Source: Aquimarina sp. RZ0
Lineage (GTDB): Bacteria; Bacteroidota; Bacteroidia; Flavobacteriales; Flavobacteriaceae
Assembly: GCF_008370685.1 (NCBI RefSeq)
Contig: NZ_VTZU01000004.1
Location: 62,001-126,000 of the forward strand
Direction: 5' to 3'
Length of the DNA: 64,000 nt
Position 1 is the first letter of the stretch. Each line of letters begins with the position of its first letter. Below, piece after piece: positions 1 to 7,903 of this stretch. The translations under genes and the position numbers were made by a program. The notes beneath the pieces are model-generated. The model was not told where the DNA came from. It saw only the letters and a program-made list of their open reading frames with translations, and did not search any database.

Positions 1-1252
1 ATGTATCTGTATGTTCGGATGGAATTTCGTTACCTTTTAGAAATGGTGTTTGCCAGATCTGGATGACATGGTGTTTTGTTTGTTCATCTTCGGTTCTAAA
101 ATAGCATAGTTCACCATTTTCCAGAATAGTAAATCCATTGCAGATGATAGGTGTTTTGACTTCCTGCTCAATAACATTGTAGGACATTAAGGTGTATAAG
201 CCTTTTTTACTTTCATAAAAAACATACAAAAAGTCTTCTCCATTTGGGGAGCTTATTTTTTCCTGAAACTTGACATCATTCACCTCATTGGTAAATAATT
301 TAACTTCTCCGGACTGCAAGTAATATCCATTGGGATACATGATTCCCTGATCATCAGGTAAAAGTACACAAGCATCCTTAATGCATTCAATTTTTTTGAC
401 TTCCTGCACTTTATGATTATATACAAAATAGCGTGGAGCTTCCTGAAAAGGTTTGATCTCGAGCGCAATGAGGTTTCCTAGATTGGCATAACGATATTGC
501 CCATCGTCTAATGTTTGATCTACGTGTGTTACTGCCTCATCATAAATTCCTTTTCCATCGTCAGTATTATCTTCTATTTTTATAGTAAGATCTCCTCCTA
601 TAGTTTCTACAAATACTTTATCTAATATCGAAATATGGGGATGTGCTCCATACCGATGCATATCACGAGTTACTTCTGTCCACTCAAACTCATATTGTTT
701 AGGGAATTTAAATTCGTGTTCACTACGATTGTCTACATAGGTAAGTGTGCCTTCATTTATTAACCATTTAAAAGTTTTGATGTCAGTAACACTTTCGCTG
801 AGCTGAAATACCATATGCAGATAGTTGCCAACGATGGCAAACTTAGAAAAGATAGTATTGCGATAATATTTATAGAGGTTGGTAAAATCATCTATAAATA
901 CGGTATCCTGGATAAGGTCTAGTTTTTTGCTAACAAAGTGATTATCTGTATATGTATAGATACTGAATACATCATCTAGTGTAATCGCTGTGCGCAATCC
1001 AAAATGGACATTATACCCAAAAAGACAATATTGACCAATAGTAATAATATCTCTGGCAATACAGTTGTTTACTGTATTGATTCGGTTATTAGCAATGAGT
1101 TTGGTTTCTACACTGCCAAATACTTCTTTTCTAGCTTCATTTAATTGTGCCAGACGATCTAGAAGTTCTCCTTTTTGCTTTTGCAAACGATTCTGGATAA
1201 TCTCATAAGTTCCTCCGTCTAGTTGTATGTTGTTTGTATTGGTTTCTTCCAT
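1..1252 (-). CDS. DUF3686-type 'DNA repair ATPase' family protein, N-terminal part (runs off window)
   Basis: The frame is open from an ATG at 1252 to the window edge without a stop, giving about 417 residues of a longer protein. The start reads MEETNTNNIQLDGGTYEIIQ, followed by a coiled-coil-like segment (QNRLQKQKGELLDRLAQLNEARKE begins there) and a beta-rich region of repeated short strands. This N-terminus resembles the large flavobacterial proteins annotated as DNA repair ATPases (DUF3686), whose AAA-type ATPase part is C-terminal and would lie outside the window. It is the last visible gene of the minus-strand PspA/flotillin operon, about 120 bases behind the small membrane gene. A role in membrane or stress response is inferred from context; no catalytic motif is visible in this fragment. 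Confidence 0.6.
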   Translation of the reverse strand, partial: MEETNTNNIQLDGGTYEIIQNRLQKQKGELLDRLAQLNEARKEVFGSVETKLIANNRINTVNNCIARDIITIGQYCLFGYNVHFGLRTAITLDDVFSIYTYTDNHFVSKKLDLIQDTVFIDDFTNLYKYYRNTIFSKFAIVGNYLHMVFQLSESVTDIKTFKWLINEGTLTYVDNRSEHEFKFPKQYEFEWTEVTRDMHRYGAHPHISILDKVFVETIGGDLTIKIEDNTDDGKGIYDEAVTHVDQTLDDGQYRYANLGNLIALEIKPFQEAPRYFVYNHKVQEVKKIECIKDACVLLPDDQGIMYPNGYYLQSGEVKLFTNEVNDVKFQEKISSPNGEDFLYVFYESKKGLYTLMSYNVIEQEVKTPIICNGFTILENGELCYFRTEDEQTKHHVIQIWQTPFLKGNEIPSEHTDT

Positions 1253-1369
1253 AGTTGATACCCTAGGTTTTAGTTAGAGTTGTTAAAAATTCCTCTCATC
1301 TTTGAGGAGAGGATTAATGTGTTGCTATTAATCCTAAATTTTTTTATTCATAATTCTTTTCTTTTTTAG

Positions 1370-1669
1370 CTACCTATAGGAACTAAAACTAATTTCTGGA
1401 TTATTCTGAAAATGTAGTATTATTCTCCATAAAATAAAGGTTAATAGTAACAAGCTGATAATTACAATAATGATGTTTCTTTTTTTTGTAGCCTTTTGTT
1501 GCCGATCTATTTTCAGCCTAATTTCTTTTAGAATTTCTTCTGAAACTGGTTCCACTATAATTCCTTTGCTCTCTGCATCAGATTCTCCTGTGATATGACT
1601 AAAAGCTTCTCTCTTGACTCTTCGATTATTATTCTTCATCGAAATGTTCATTCCTGAAATTGCACCCAT
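1370..1669 (-). CDS. Small single-pass membrane protein, unknown function
   Basis: A 99-residue protein, not recognised as a named family. Residues 1-60 are hydrophilic and end in a short charged helix (VSEEILKEIRLKIDRQQK). Residues 64-85 form one hydrophobic membrane segment (IIIVIISLLLLTFILWRIIL), followed by a short tail. It lies in the PspA/flotillin operon between the flotillin and the DUF3686 ATPase. A broken paralogue lies immediately upstream, sharing MKNNNRR-like and PVSEEILKEIR segments, which supports this frame being real. A membrane partner or adaptor for the flotillin/ATPase proteins is an inference from position only. Confidence 0.6.
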   Translation of the reverse strand: MGAISGMNISMKNNNRRVKREAFSHITGESDAESKGIIVEPVSEEILKEIRLKIDRQQKATKKRNIIIVIISLLLLTFILWRIILHFQNNPEISFSSYR

Positions 1670-1706
1670 ACGTTTTTCAAGTTTATAATTTATATTTCGA
1701 TGATTT

Positions 1707-1955
1707 TTAGAATAACAAGCAAGTTGTTGTTATGATGCCAATTGTGATAACTGCTATAATTTTGATAGTAGTTATTCGATTTTGCTTCTGAATCTTATTT
1801 CTAATTTCTTTTAGAATTTCTTCAGAAACAGGTTCTATTTTTATTCTATTACTTTCTTTATCAGAACTGGTTCATCCATCAAAAGTTTCTCGTTTATTTC
1901 TCCTGTTATTATTTTTCAAGGAAATTATCATTCCCTGAGCTCCTCCAAATCCCAT
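1707..1955 (-). pseudogene. Broken paralogue of the adjacent small membrane protein
   Basis: Read from an ATG at 1955, the frame gives 27 residues (MGFGGAQGMIISLKNNNRR then NKRETFDG), a TGA at 1872-1874, then 54 further residues in the same frame that include IEPVSEEILKEIRNKIQKQ and a hydrophobic segment before a TAA at 1707. The shared NNNRR and PVSEEILKEIR segments and the same layout show it is a tandem duplicate of the gene at 1370-1669. There is no frameshift, only the single stop. The C-terminal membrane helix is also shorter. Most likely a decaying duplicate; readthrough cannot be excluded from sequence. Confidence 0.65.
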
Positions 1956-2168
1956 AGTAAACCGTATTTAAAAGTTAAACAAATCCCATCTGGTCAATCG
2001 CTCGCTACCCCAAAGAGAGTTCAAGACTTTCTGGGATTGACTTTTATGGGTCTAAAAATATTTTTATGATTGTATTCATAAAGTTTTGTGGATTTCTAAC
2101 CTCCTCTTTCTTCCGCTTTTCGGAATTCATTCTCCTCCTTGATAAGGAGGAGAACTCTTTTTTGAATG

Positions 2169-4235
2169 TTATTTCAGTTTCTTATCAGATAATCCTAATC
2201 CCTTTGCCAGATTAAAGAGGTTGCTAAACAAATTATTTTCTTCATCATCGGTAGACTTTTGCTTTAAATCCATCAAAATATTAGCAATAGTAAGGTTCTT
2301 AATATCTTCTGAAGAAATCCCGTATTTGGCAGCAAACTCTTTTACTTTTTCCAAAAGATTTCCTTTTACATCATCACTACCTAAGATTGCATCTTTTACA
2401 TCCTGGATATTATCTGAATGCTTTACAAGTCGATCAATACCTTTGGCTTTAGTAATTTGACCAACTATTTGATCAAAGAACATAGTTTCTCCACCTACAA
2501 TATCAATATTAGCAGCTTTCAGTGCTTCTCCAATTACTTCAGCTTGTGCATCTGCAATTTCTTTTTGGATGTTGATATGCGCTAAGTCTACTTGTAATTC
2601 TTTATCTAATCGTAGTTTAAATTCTTCGTGTTCTTTACCAACACCATCAAGTTTTTTCATTGCTTCTGCTTTCTCTTCGATTCCAGCTGCATCAGCTAAT
2701 GCTTTTTCTTTGATCACTTCAGCCTCTGCTAATCCTTCTTCTTTTAAGGCTTCCGCTTTAGCAGAAATACCAGCGGCTTCGGCTTTGGCTTTTTTCTCAA
2801 TAATCGATGCTTCTACAATTCCCTGACGTTCGTGTGCCTCTGCTTTTGCGTGCATTACCTGAGCCTCAGACATACCAATGGTAGCTTCTTCTTTTGCTTT
2901 TGCTTCTGCTAATGTTTTTCTTGCAGCGGCTTCTTTTTCGCTAGCTTCTTTATGCGCTAATGCTTCGATATTAATCTCTTCTGCTTTTTGTTTAGCAGCT
3001 TCTTTTTGAGCTTCTGCAGCTTTTATGGTTGCGATTAATGCCTCTTCTGCATTTGCCTCTGCAATGGTGATTTTTACTTGTTTCTCACGATCTGCAGTTT
3101 TAAAAGCTTCAATATCTTTCATGTTTTCTTGCTCTTCTACCACACCTTTTTCTAAGGTAACACGATCACGAATTACATCCTGTATGTTTTTCTTCTCTAC
3201 TTCTACTACTTTTTCTTTTTCTATCTGAGCTAGTGTAACGATACGTTCACGTTCTGTAGCTTCTAACATTCTGTCTTTTTCTACTCTTTCCGTTTCTACA
3301 GCATCGGTACGTTGCTTATTTTTCTCTGCAACAATGATCTGACGTTGCATATTTTCTTCAGCAACTTTTACTTTTTCTTCTGTAGAGATACGAGCTGTTT
3401 CAGATTTCAGTCTTTCTTCTTCGGATACCTTTAGAATCTCTGCTTCTTCACGTGCTTTGATATTAGAAATCTCACGTTTCTGTTGTTCTTCTTTTTCGGC
3501 TAATTGCTTGTCTAACTCAAGAATTGCTTCACGCGCTTCTACATCTTGTTTACGGATTACTTTTTCCTCATCACGTTTGATAAGGTTAGCTTTCATATTT
3601 TGCGCAGCAGTTAATTCAGTAATTTTTTTGATACCTTCTGCATCTAATATATTGTCCATTTTTAAGAAAGAAACCGGTGTTTGTTCTAAGTAGTCAATCG
3701 CGCAATCTTCCAGAGTATATCCATTAAGGTCTGTACCTATAATATTTACGATTTCATCTCTGAATTCACGTCGTGCTTCATACAACTCGGTAAATTGAAA
3801 TTTCTTTCCTACTGTTTTTAGAGCTTCTGAGAATTTGGCTTCAAATAATTCTTCTAATGTTGATACTTCTGAAGCTCGTTCACAACCAATAGTCTGTGCA
3901 ACTTTTTTAATAGAATCTACATCACTATTTACTCTTACAAAAAAGGCTACCTTAATATCAGCTCTCATATTATCCTTACAAACCAGCCCGTCACCACCTA
4001 AACGTTCGATTTGAATCTTCTTAACAGAGATGTCCATGATTTCTACTCTGTGAAATACAGGAACAACATATAGTCCTTTATCTGTTGCTACTTGTGTGCC
4101 TTTGAATCCGGTTCGCACAAGTGCTTGTCCCTGGGGTATTTTTTTGTAGAACATTGCGATGATCGCAAAGTATACAATGATTAAGAATAGAATCAAGCCT
4201 ATTCCGATGCCAATAAAAGGTAAAATGCCTGTCAT
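2169..4235 (-). CDS. Flotillin family protein (YqiK-like)
   Basis: A 688-residue flotillin. Residues 5-29 are one N-terminal membrane helix. An SPFH/band-7 domain follows at about 30-200 (KIPQGQALVRTGFKGTQVAT, then conserved VEIMDISVKKI). Residues about 220-520 are a very long Glu/Ala/Lys-rich coiled coil typical of flotillins, followed by a smaller C-terminal region. Flotillins form oligomeric scaffolds in membrane microdomains. The upstream neighbour is a YqiJ/NfeD-like membrane protein, matching the yqiJ-yqiK pairing known in enterobacteria, and PspA lies two genes further upstream. It is part of the minus-strand stress operon. The length is greater than that of E. coli YqiK because of the extended coiled coil. 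Confidence 0.92.
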   Translation of the reverse strand: MTGILPFIGIGIGLILFLIIVYFAIIAMFYKKIPQGQALVRTGFKGTQVATDKGLYVVPVFHRVEIMDISVKKIQIERLGGDGLVCKDNMRADIKVAFFVRVNSDVDSIKKVAQTIGCERASEVSTLEELFEAKFSEALKTVGKKFQFTELYEARREFRDEIVNIIGTDLNGYTLEDCAIDYLEQTPVSFLKMDNILDAEGIKKITELTAAQNMKANLIKRDEEKVIRKQDVEAREAILELDKQLAEKEEQQKREISNIKAREEAEILKVSEEERLKSETARISTEEKVKVAEENMQRQIIVAEKNKQRTDAVETERVEKDRMLEATERERIVTLAQIEKEKVVEVEKKNIQDVIRDRVTLEKGVVEEQENMKDIEAFKTADREKQVKITIAEANAEEALIATIKAAEAQKEAAKQKAEEINIEALAHKEASEKEAAARKTLAEAKAKEEATIGMSEAQVMHAKAEAHERQGIVEASIIEKKAKAEAAGISAKAEALKEEGLAEAEVIKEKALADAAGIEEKAEAMKKLDGVGKEHEEFKLRLDKELQVDLAHINIQKEIADAQAEVIGEALKAANIDIVGGETMFFDQIVGQITKAKGIDRLVKHSDNIQDVKDAILGSDDVKGNLLEKVKEFAAKYGISSEDIKNLTIANILMDLKQKSTDDEENNLFSNLFNLAKGLGLSDKKLK

Positions 4236-4283
4236 AATAGTGTAGTGTTTATTAGTTGTTATTTTTGATTCTGCTTCATTATT

Positions 4284-5012
4284 TTAATCGTTATATGATT
4301 GTACATAATAGAAGTTTTTATCATCTGATTGTTTAATAACTAAAATCTTCTGATGATAATTTATTTGCTCTCCATTTAATGATTTTACATAGATTGACAT
4401 TGGGTTTCCGTCTACAACTACTTCTGCTGAACCCATTTTGTCTTTAGAAACTGTTGACAGTATAATTCCTTTTCTACCTAATAAATCAATGGGTGCATCT
4501 CCATCTTTATTCAGGTTTTTAAAAAAACTTTTAAAAGGAGTTGTAAAAACTTTGGTTATGAATAATGAAGGAATGATTGCACCAAGAAAGAAAATGAATC
4601 CAAAATTGCTGTCATAACTGTGCGTCAGGTTAGTTGTTATGGTTGTGCATAACCACCAGATAAATATCCAACAGGTAAACGTGAACATAAAGGGTAATCC
4701 AACAAAATTGAAATAAATTAATAGGATTTGCCACCATTTTAGGGGTTTTCTTCTTTTCCCAATGATATCTTCTTTATTGACTTCGGTATTTGCGATATCC
4801 TCAAAATCGAGATTTCCGCCTTCAATATTACTATCTGCGTCTATATCCAGATCCACATCTGCATCGACTTCTATATCAATATCTACATCCAAATCGAGAT
4901 CAAAATCAATTCCTGAGATCATTGTGAACAACCAATACAAAATTAGTAAGATCATCAGTATGGTTAATACCATATTTACCTGCGAGAATGCTATGTCAAA
5001 TAATTCCTTCAA
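4284..5012 (-). CDS. YqiJ/NfeD-like OB-fold membrane protein with Asp-rich insert
   Basis: A 242-residue membrane protein. Helices are predicted at about 13-32, 97-122 and 138-155. A C-terminal beta-rich domain at about 175-240 (LLGRKGIILSTVS ... ILVIKQSD) fits the OB fold of NfeD/YqiJ proteins, the usual partners of flotillins. Directly after the first helix, residues 37-60 are an alternating acidic stretch (DLDLDVDIDIEVDADVDLDI), which is unusual and could bind divalent cations or be a spacer; this is inference. The gene is 48 bases upstream of the flotillin on the same strand, which fits co-transcription and a shared membrane complex. Confidence 0.8.
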   Translation of the reverse strand: MKELFDIAFSQVNMVLTILMILLILYWLFTMISGIDFDLDLDVDIDIEVDADVDLDIDADSNIEGGNLDFEDIANTEVNKEDIIGKRRKPLKWWQILLIYFNFVGLPFMFTFTCWIFIWWLCTTITTNLTHSYDSNFGFIFFLGAIIPSLFITKVFTTPFKSFFKNLNKDGDAPIDLLGRKGIILSTVSKDKMGSAEVVVDGNPMSIYVKSLNGEQINYHQKILVIKQSDDKNFYYVQSYND

Positions 5013-5054
5013 TGTATTAGTTGTTTAATTATTAGTAGTTAATGATCTCTTTTT

Positions 5055-5276
5055 TCAAAATCTTCTGTTTTTTTGATTTTGATTCTTCTCAATATCAAAT
5101 ACACCAGAAGAATTAAGTAGCCTGGTATACTCCTCAATTTCTCCTCCGACAATATTTTTTAATCCTGCAAAGATATCTCTACCGATATTTCTAGCGCGTA
5201 CGGTACTTCATCTGGCAATTCCTAAAACCTGAGAGCTCTCTTTATTAGGGATGGTATCTGTTGTTAAAATGATCAT
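5055..5276 (-). pseudogene. YbjQ-family (PF01906) pseudogene
   Basis: The frame from an ATG at 5276 reads MIILTTDTIPNKESSQVLGI, then AR, a TGA at 5208-5210, then STVRARNIGRDIFAGLKNIV and GGEIEEYTRLL. This is the unmistakable core of the YbjQ family, where the stop position is normally Gly (RG-[NS]-TVRARN). The C-terminal roughly 40 residues of a normal 105-residue YbjQ are missing; an unrelated short tail ends at 5055. The gene lies within the PspA operon between pspA and the YqiJ-like gene. Both the nonsense codon and the truncation point to loss of function. Confidence 0.75.
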
Positions 5277-5337
5277 GATTACTCGTTTTTAATATTCATA
5301 CTTGACTGAATATACCAAGGGTGTTTAGTTTTTAATG

Positions 5338-5431
5338 TACTCGATAACCGTGATTTAAATGCTCAGAGGCTTGCCTCAAAATCGATTTTTTTTGATACAT
5401 GCTTCTAGAGTATGCCCCGAGGTAGTTTACT
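5338..5431 (-). repeat. Dispersed double-hairpin repeat, copy A
   Basis: On the minus strand this begins AGTAAACTACCTCG, continues with GGCAAGCCTC and GCATTTAAA, and ends TTATCGAGTA. The same order of blocks occurs at 11617-11713 on the plus strand. The TAA stop codon of pspA lies inside the first block, so the repeat abuts or slightly overlaps the 3' end of that gene. It contains CCTC/GAGG-type inverted pairs and probably folds as RNA behind pspA. Confidence 0.6.
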
Positions 5432-6140
5432 CCTTTTTGTCTGTCAGTCCTAATTGTTCTTTTAGTTTAGCTAAATCGTCTTCTGCATTTGTTTCTTTGG
5501 CATCCACAGCTTTATCTAATTCATCATCTATAGATTTAGAGGTGTTTGCAATATCTCCATAGGCTTCTGCCAATGCTTCTTCCTGGTTTACTTTATCCTT
5601 CATACGTTCTAGCATAGATACCGTACTGGAACTGTCTATTTCTGCCATTTGCTTGTTTACATTTTTTGTAGCAGTAGACACTTTTACTCTTGCTTTTAGT
5701 GTTTTAAGCTCATTTTCCCATTTACTAATATTTTGTTTAATCTCCTGTATGTTTTTTTCTAACTGAGATACAGAGGTGTCAAATTTTTCTGTCTCGCCTT
5801 TGCTACGGGTTACATTCTGTAATGCTTCTTCTTTTTTGACCAAAGCTTCTTTTGCTAATCTATCTGCTTCTGTAGCATCAAGACCACCACCTTGCGCTTT
5901 TTTAAGAATCAACATTGCTTTCTGCTGATAATCTTCTGCTTTTGCAGCAAATTCTTCAGTATCATTTTTAGACCTGATAGCCATTGCCTTTACTTGTGCC
6001 AGTGCTTCTAGGCCTTTTGCGAGATCAATTTTCATATCTCGAATTCCTTGCTCTGTCATTTTTATAGGATCTTCCATCTTATCTATAGCAGAATGTGCTT
6101 CTGCTTCTCCTATTTTAAATAATCTTTTAAAAAAATTCAT
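5427..6140 (-). CDS. pspA: PspA/IM30 family envelope-stress protein
   Basis: A 237-residue protein with the PspA start (MNFFKRLFKIGEAEAHSAID, then KMEDPIKMTEQGIRDMK) and an almost entirely helical, coiled-coil sequence to about residue 215. PspA/IM30 proteins are ESCRT-III-like peripheral membrane proteins that coat and stabilise damaged inner membranes. The gene follows the YbjN-like gene by 4 bases and heads the conserved PspA-flotillin set, so co-transcription is very likely. No N-terminal membrane segment is present beyond the amphipathic helix expected for the family. Confidence 0.92.
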   Translation of the reverse strand: MNFFKRLFKIGEAEAHSAIDKMEDPIKMTEQGIRDMKIDLAKGLEALAQVKAMAIRSKNDTEEFAAKAEDYQQKAMLILKKAQGGGLDATEADRLAKEALVKKEEALQNVTRSKGETEKFDTSVSQLEKNIQEIKQNISKWENELKTLKARVKVSTATKNVNKQMAEIDSSSTVSMLERMKDKVNQEEALAEAYGDIANTSKSIDDELDKAVDAKETNAEDDLAKLKEQLGLTDKKE

Positions 6141-6143
6141 AGT

Positions 6144-6539
6144 TTAATATTTTGAAAAATTTATAATTTGTTGCGAGTATTCACTCAATAGTAGCCCCAA
6201 AGAGTTCAATGTTCCTTCCAGCTCGTTCAGGTCTAAATTTTCTAATTGGAGGGTATCTCTAAAGATTACTTTTTCTCCAGTTTCATCCAGTACAAATGCT
6301 CCGTGAACGATATCCCTGTTTTTCTTAAGCAAACTACGATACACGATTTCACTTTTGTTTTTGATATTGAATATGTGCTGCTCTATAATTAAAATTGGTA
6401 ATGCTACTCCGATGATGAGGTTTTTAATCCCTTCATTTTCTTTACTGATCATGATAATACCATCTCCTTTATTTTCGTGAATAATATTGAAATTAAGTTG
6501 TAGTAAATAATCTTTTACCAATTGGAAGTGATCTTGCAT
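6144..6539 (-). CDS. YbjN-like / Tir-chaperone-fold protein associated with PspA
   Basis: A 131-residue soluble alpha/beta protein (MQDHFQLVKDYLLQLNFNII at the start) with the pattern of the YbjN/type III secretion chaperone-like fold: an N-terminal helix, a central five-stranded region (IISK..., VALPILIIEQHIF) and a C-terminal helix. Small proteins of this fold (YjfI, DUF2170) often precede PspA in bacterial stress operons. It is the first gene of the minus-strand operon, with its start 4 bases before pspA begins. The family assignment is by pattern and context, and the molecular role is unknown. Confidence 0.65.
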   Translation of the reverse strand: MQDHFQLVKDYLLQLNFNIIHENKGDGIIMISKENEGIKNLIIGVALPILIIEQHIFNIKNKSEIVYRSLLKKNRDIVHGAFVLDETGEKVIFRDTLQLENLDLNELEGTLNSLGLLLSEYSQQIINFSKY

Positions 6540-6705
6540 GTGATGGTTTTTTTAATTGATTGTTAGTAATTTATTTCTAGTTCTTGATACTATATCAATA
6601 TTACAAAAAGTAGGATAACTTTTCGACTATATGTATAGCTAAATTGGCAAGATAAAGTATGATGACTATCATGAGTATGTTGTTTTTTAGATTAATGAAT
6701 TAGTA

Positions 6706-6739
6706 TTTGCTAAAAATTTTAGTAGATATAGTAGTTTTG
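6706..6739 (+). promoter_or_regulatory. Bacteroidetes-type promoter of the XRE/S24 regulator
   Basis: TTTG at 6706-6709 and TAGTTTTG at 6732-6739, separated by 22 bases, match the Bacteroidetes housekeeping consensus TTTG ... TAnnTTTG, with spacing at the long end. It lies about 120 bases before the regulator start, and the palindrome at 6751-6770 sits where transcription would begin. Confidence 0.55.
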
Positions 6740-6750
6740 CCCAAAACTAA

Positions 6751-6770
6751 ATACACTTTATAAAGTGTAT
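6751..6770. promoter_or_regulatory. Perfect 20-bp palindrome, probable operator
   Basis: ATACACTTTATAAAGTGTAT is identical to its reverse complement. It lies 11 bases downstream of the -7 element of the regulator promoter, a position suited to repression by a dimeric helix-turn-helix protein. Autoregulation by the XRE/S24-like product is the simplest reading, but it is inferred. Confidence 0.55.
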
Positions 6771-6862
6771 CTACTATGATTAGCATTTTTTTAGTATATT
6801 AGCTAATATTGTTAGTGTAAATGTACAATAAATTTTTATAATTGCAAATAAAATTAGCAAAA

Positions 6863-7621
6863 ATGTCATTTTTTGGAAAGAATATTAAAAAAATAAGAAG
6901 TGTTAAAAGTTTAAGCCAGCAGGCGTTTGCAGAGCTTTTTGAACTTAAAAGAGGGACTTTAGGTGCTTATGAGGAAGGTAGAAGTGAACCAAAAATAGAT
7001 ACAATAATCAAAATAGCTAATTATTTTAGCATTCAGATTGATGCTTTATTAACCAGTGAACTTACCGTAAATGAGCTTTTGAAATTTAAAGGAGATCTTA
7101 CCACTTATGCTCAGGATGTAAAGAGAGAAAAATTTGCTTTGATTCCTTGTATAACAGAGAATACTGCTAGTGAATATATTTCTTTATATGATAAGGATAC
7201 TTTTATTAAAGAACTACCAGGTATTCAATTACCAGTGAACCCGGCAAAAGAATTTAGAGGATATACTGTCTCTAATCTGGAAATGACAAATCATGATCAT
7301 GGGTTTTATCCAAAGGATATTGTGATAGGAGAGAAGGTACCAGCAGAGGTGATTAAAAAATTGAACAATGGCACATTAGTCTTTGTTTTAGCCGATGGGA
7401 AGTTAATCTTCAGAAGACTTTATATTACTAAAGATATAATTGTATTACGAGCAGATCATAAAAATATTGAGGATGCAGAATATTTAATTACTGAAATTAA
7501 AGAAATGTGGAGAGTTAGATATGTATTTTGTAGACGTATCCCTGAATTTGCAGACGGAGTAGAAGGTAAGTTGCAGATGATAGAACAGGAACTTCTAAAA
7601 ATGAAAGAGCGATTGGGTTGA
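6863..7621 (+). CDS. XRE-family regulator with S24/LexA-like C-terminal domain
   Basis: About 252 residues from the ATG at 6863; a TTG seven codons upstream is also open but less likely because MSFFGKNIKKIR is a typical XRE start. Residues about 5-60 form a helix-turn-helix (LSQQAFAELFELKRGTLGAY, then EEGRSEPKIDTI). The C-terminal half (about 125-230) resembles an S24/LexA sensor fold (GYTVSNLEM ... FYPKDIVIGEKV), but the position of the usual catalytic Ser in GDSM is occupied by Glu in NLEM, so self-cleavage is unlikely. A short coiled coil ends the protein. It is divergent from the PspA/flotillin operon and is its likely regulator by position. Confidence 0.85.
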   Translation: MSFFGKNIKKIRSVKSLSQQAFAELFELKRGTLGAYEEGRSEPKIDTIIKIANYFSIQIDALLTSELTVNELLKFKGDLTTYAQDVKREKFALIPCITENTASEYISLYDKDTFIKELPGIQLPVNPAKEFRGYTVSNLEMTNHDHGFYPKDIVIGEKVPAEVIKKLNNGTLVFVLADGKLIFRRLYITKDIIVLRADHKNIEDAEYLITEIKEMWRVRYVFCRRIPEFADGVEGKLQMIEQELLKMKERLG

Positions 7622-7800
7622 TATACTCGTTCATTTTCTCTTTTGCTTCATTGTAAAAATTAGTCTATCAGTATTTTTATGGCTTGGTAAAATAAAAAAG
7701 TAACTTCTTGATTTTTAACCTATTTTTATAATCAATCCGGTATAAAAGAATACTGCTCGTAATAATTGTATAAATTGCTATTTCGGGCAGTGTGAATAAA

Positions 7801-7875
7801 GAACTCATCTTGAGTACAGCTTTGACCTACAAAAGCCAAACTTTTCGGTTGAAAACCACTACTTAAGATGAGTTC
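7801..7875. repeat. Hairpin with arms GAACTCATCTTGAGTA (copy 1)
   Basis: The left arm at 7801-7816 pairs with 7860-7875 at 15 of 16 positions around a 43-base loop. The same 16-base arm recurs at 33244-33259 behind another secreted-protein gene. It lies between the convergent ends of the regulator and the GH5 gene and may act as a transcription end or RNA-stability element. Confidence 0.5.
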
Positions 7876-7903
7876 AAATATTTAGTATGATACTACCAGA
7901 AGA

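Larger units (their letters stand above)
6540..6862. other. Divergent intergenic region between the stress operon and its likely regulator
   Basis: About 320 bases separate the divergent starts at 6539 and 6863. A good housekeeping-type promoter and a perfect 20-bp palindrome face the regulator (listed separately). No convincing TAnnTTTG element was found facing the PspA operon, so that operon may use another sigma factor or an activator. Confidence 0.5.

Noticed and set aside
5359-5562. A plus-strand frame opposite the pspA end
   Set aside because: It runs antisense to pspA and through a hairpin repeat; it is a shadow of the real gene.
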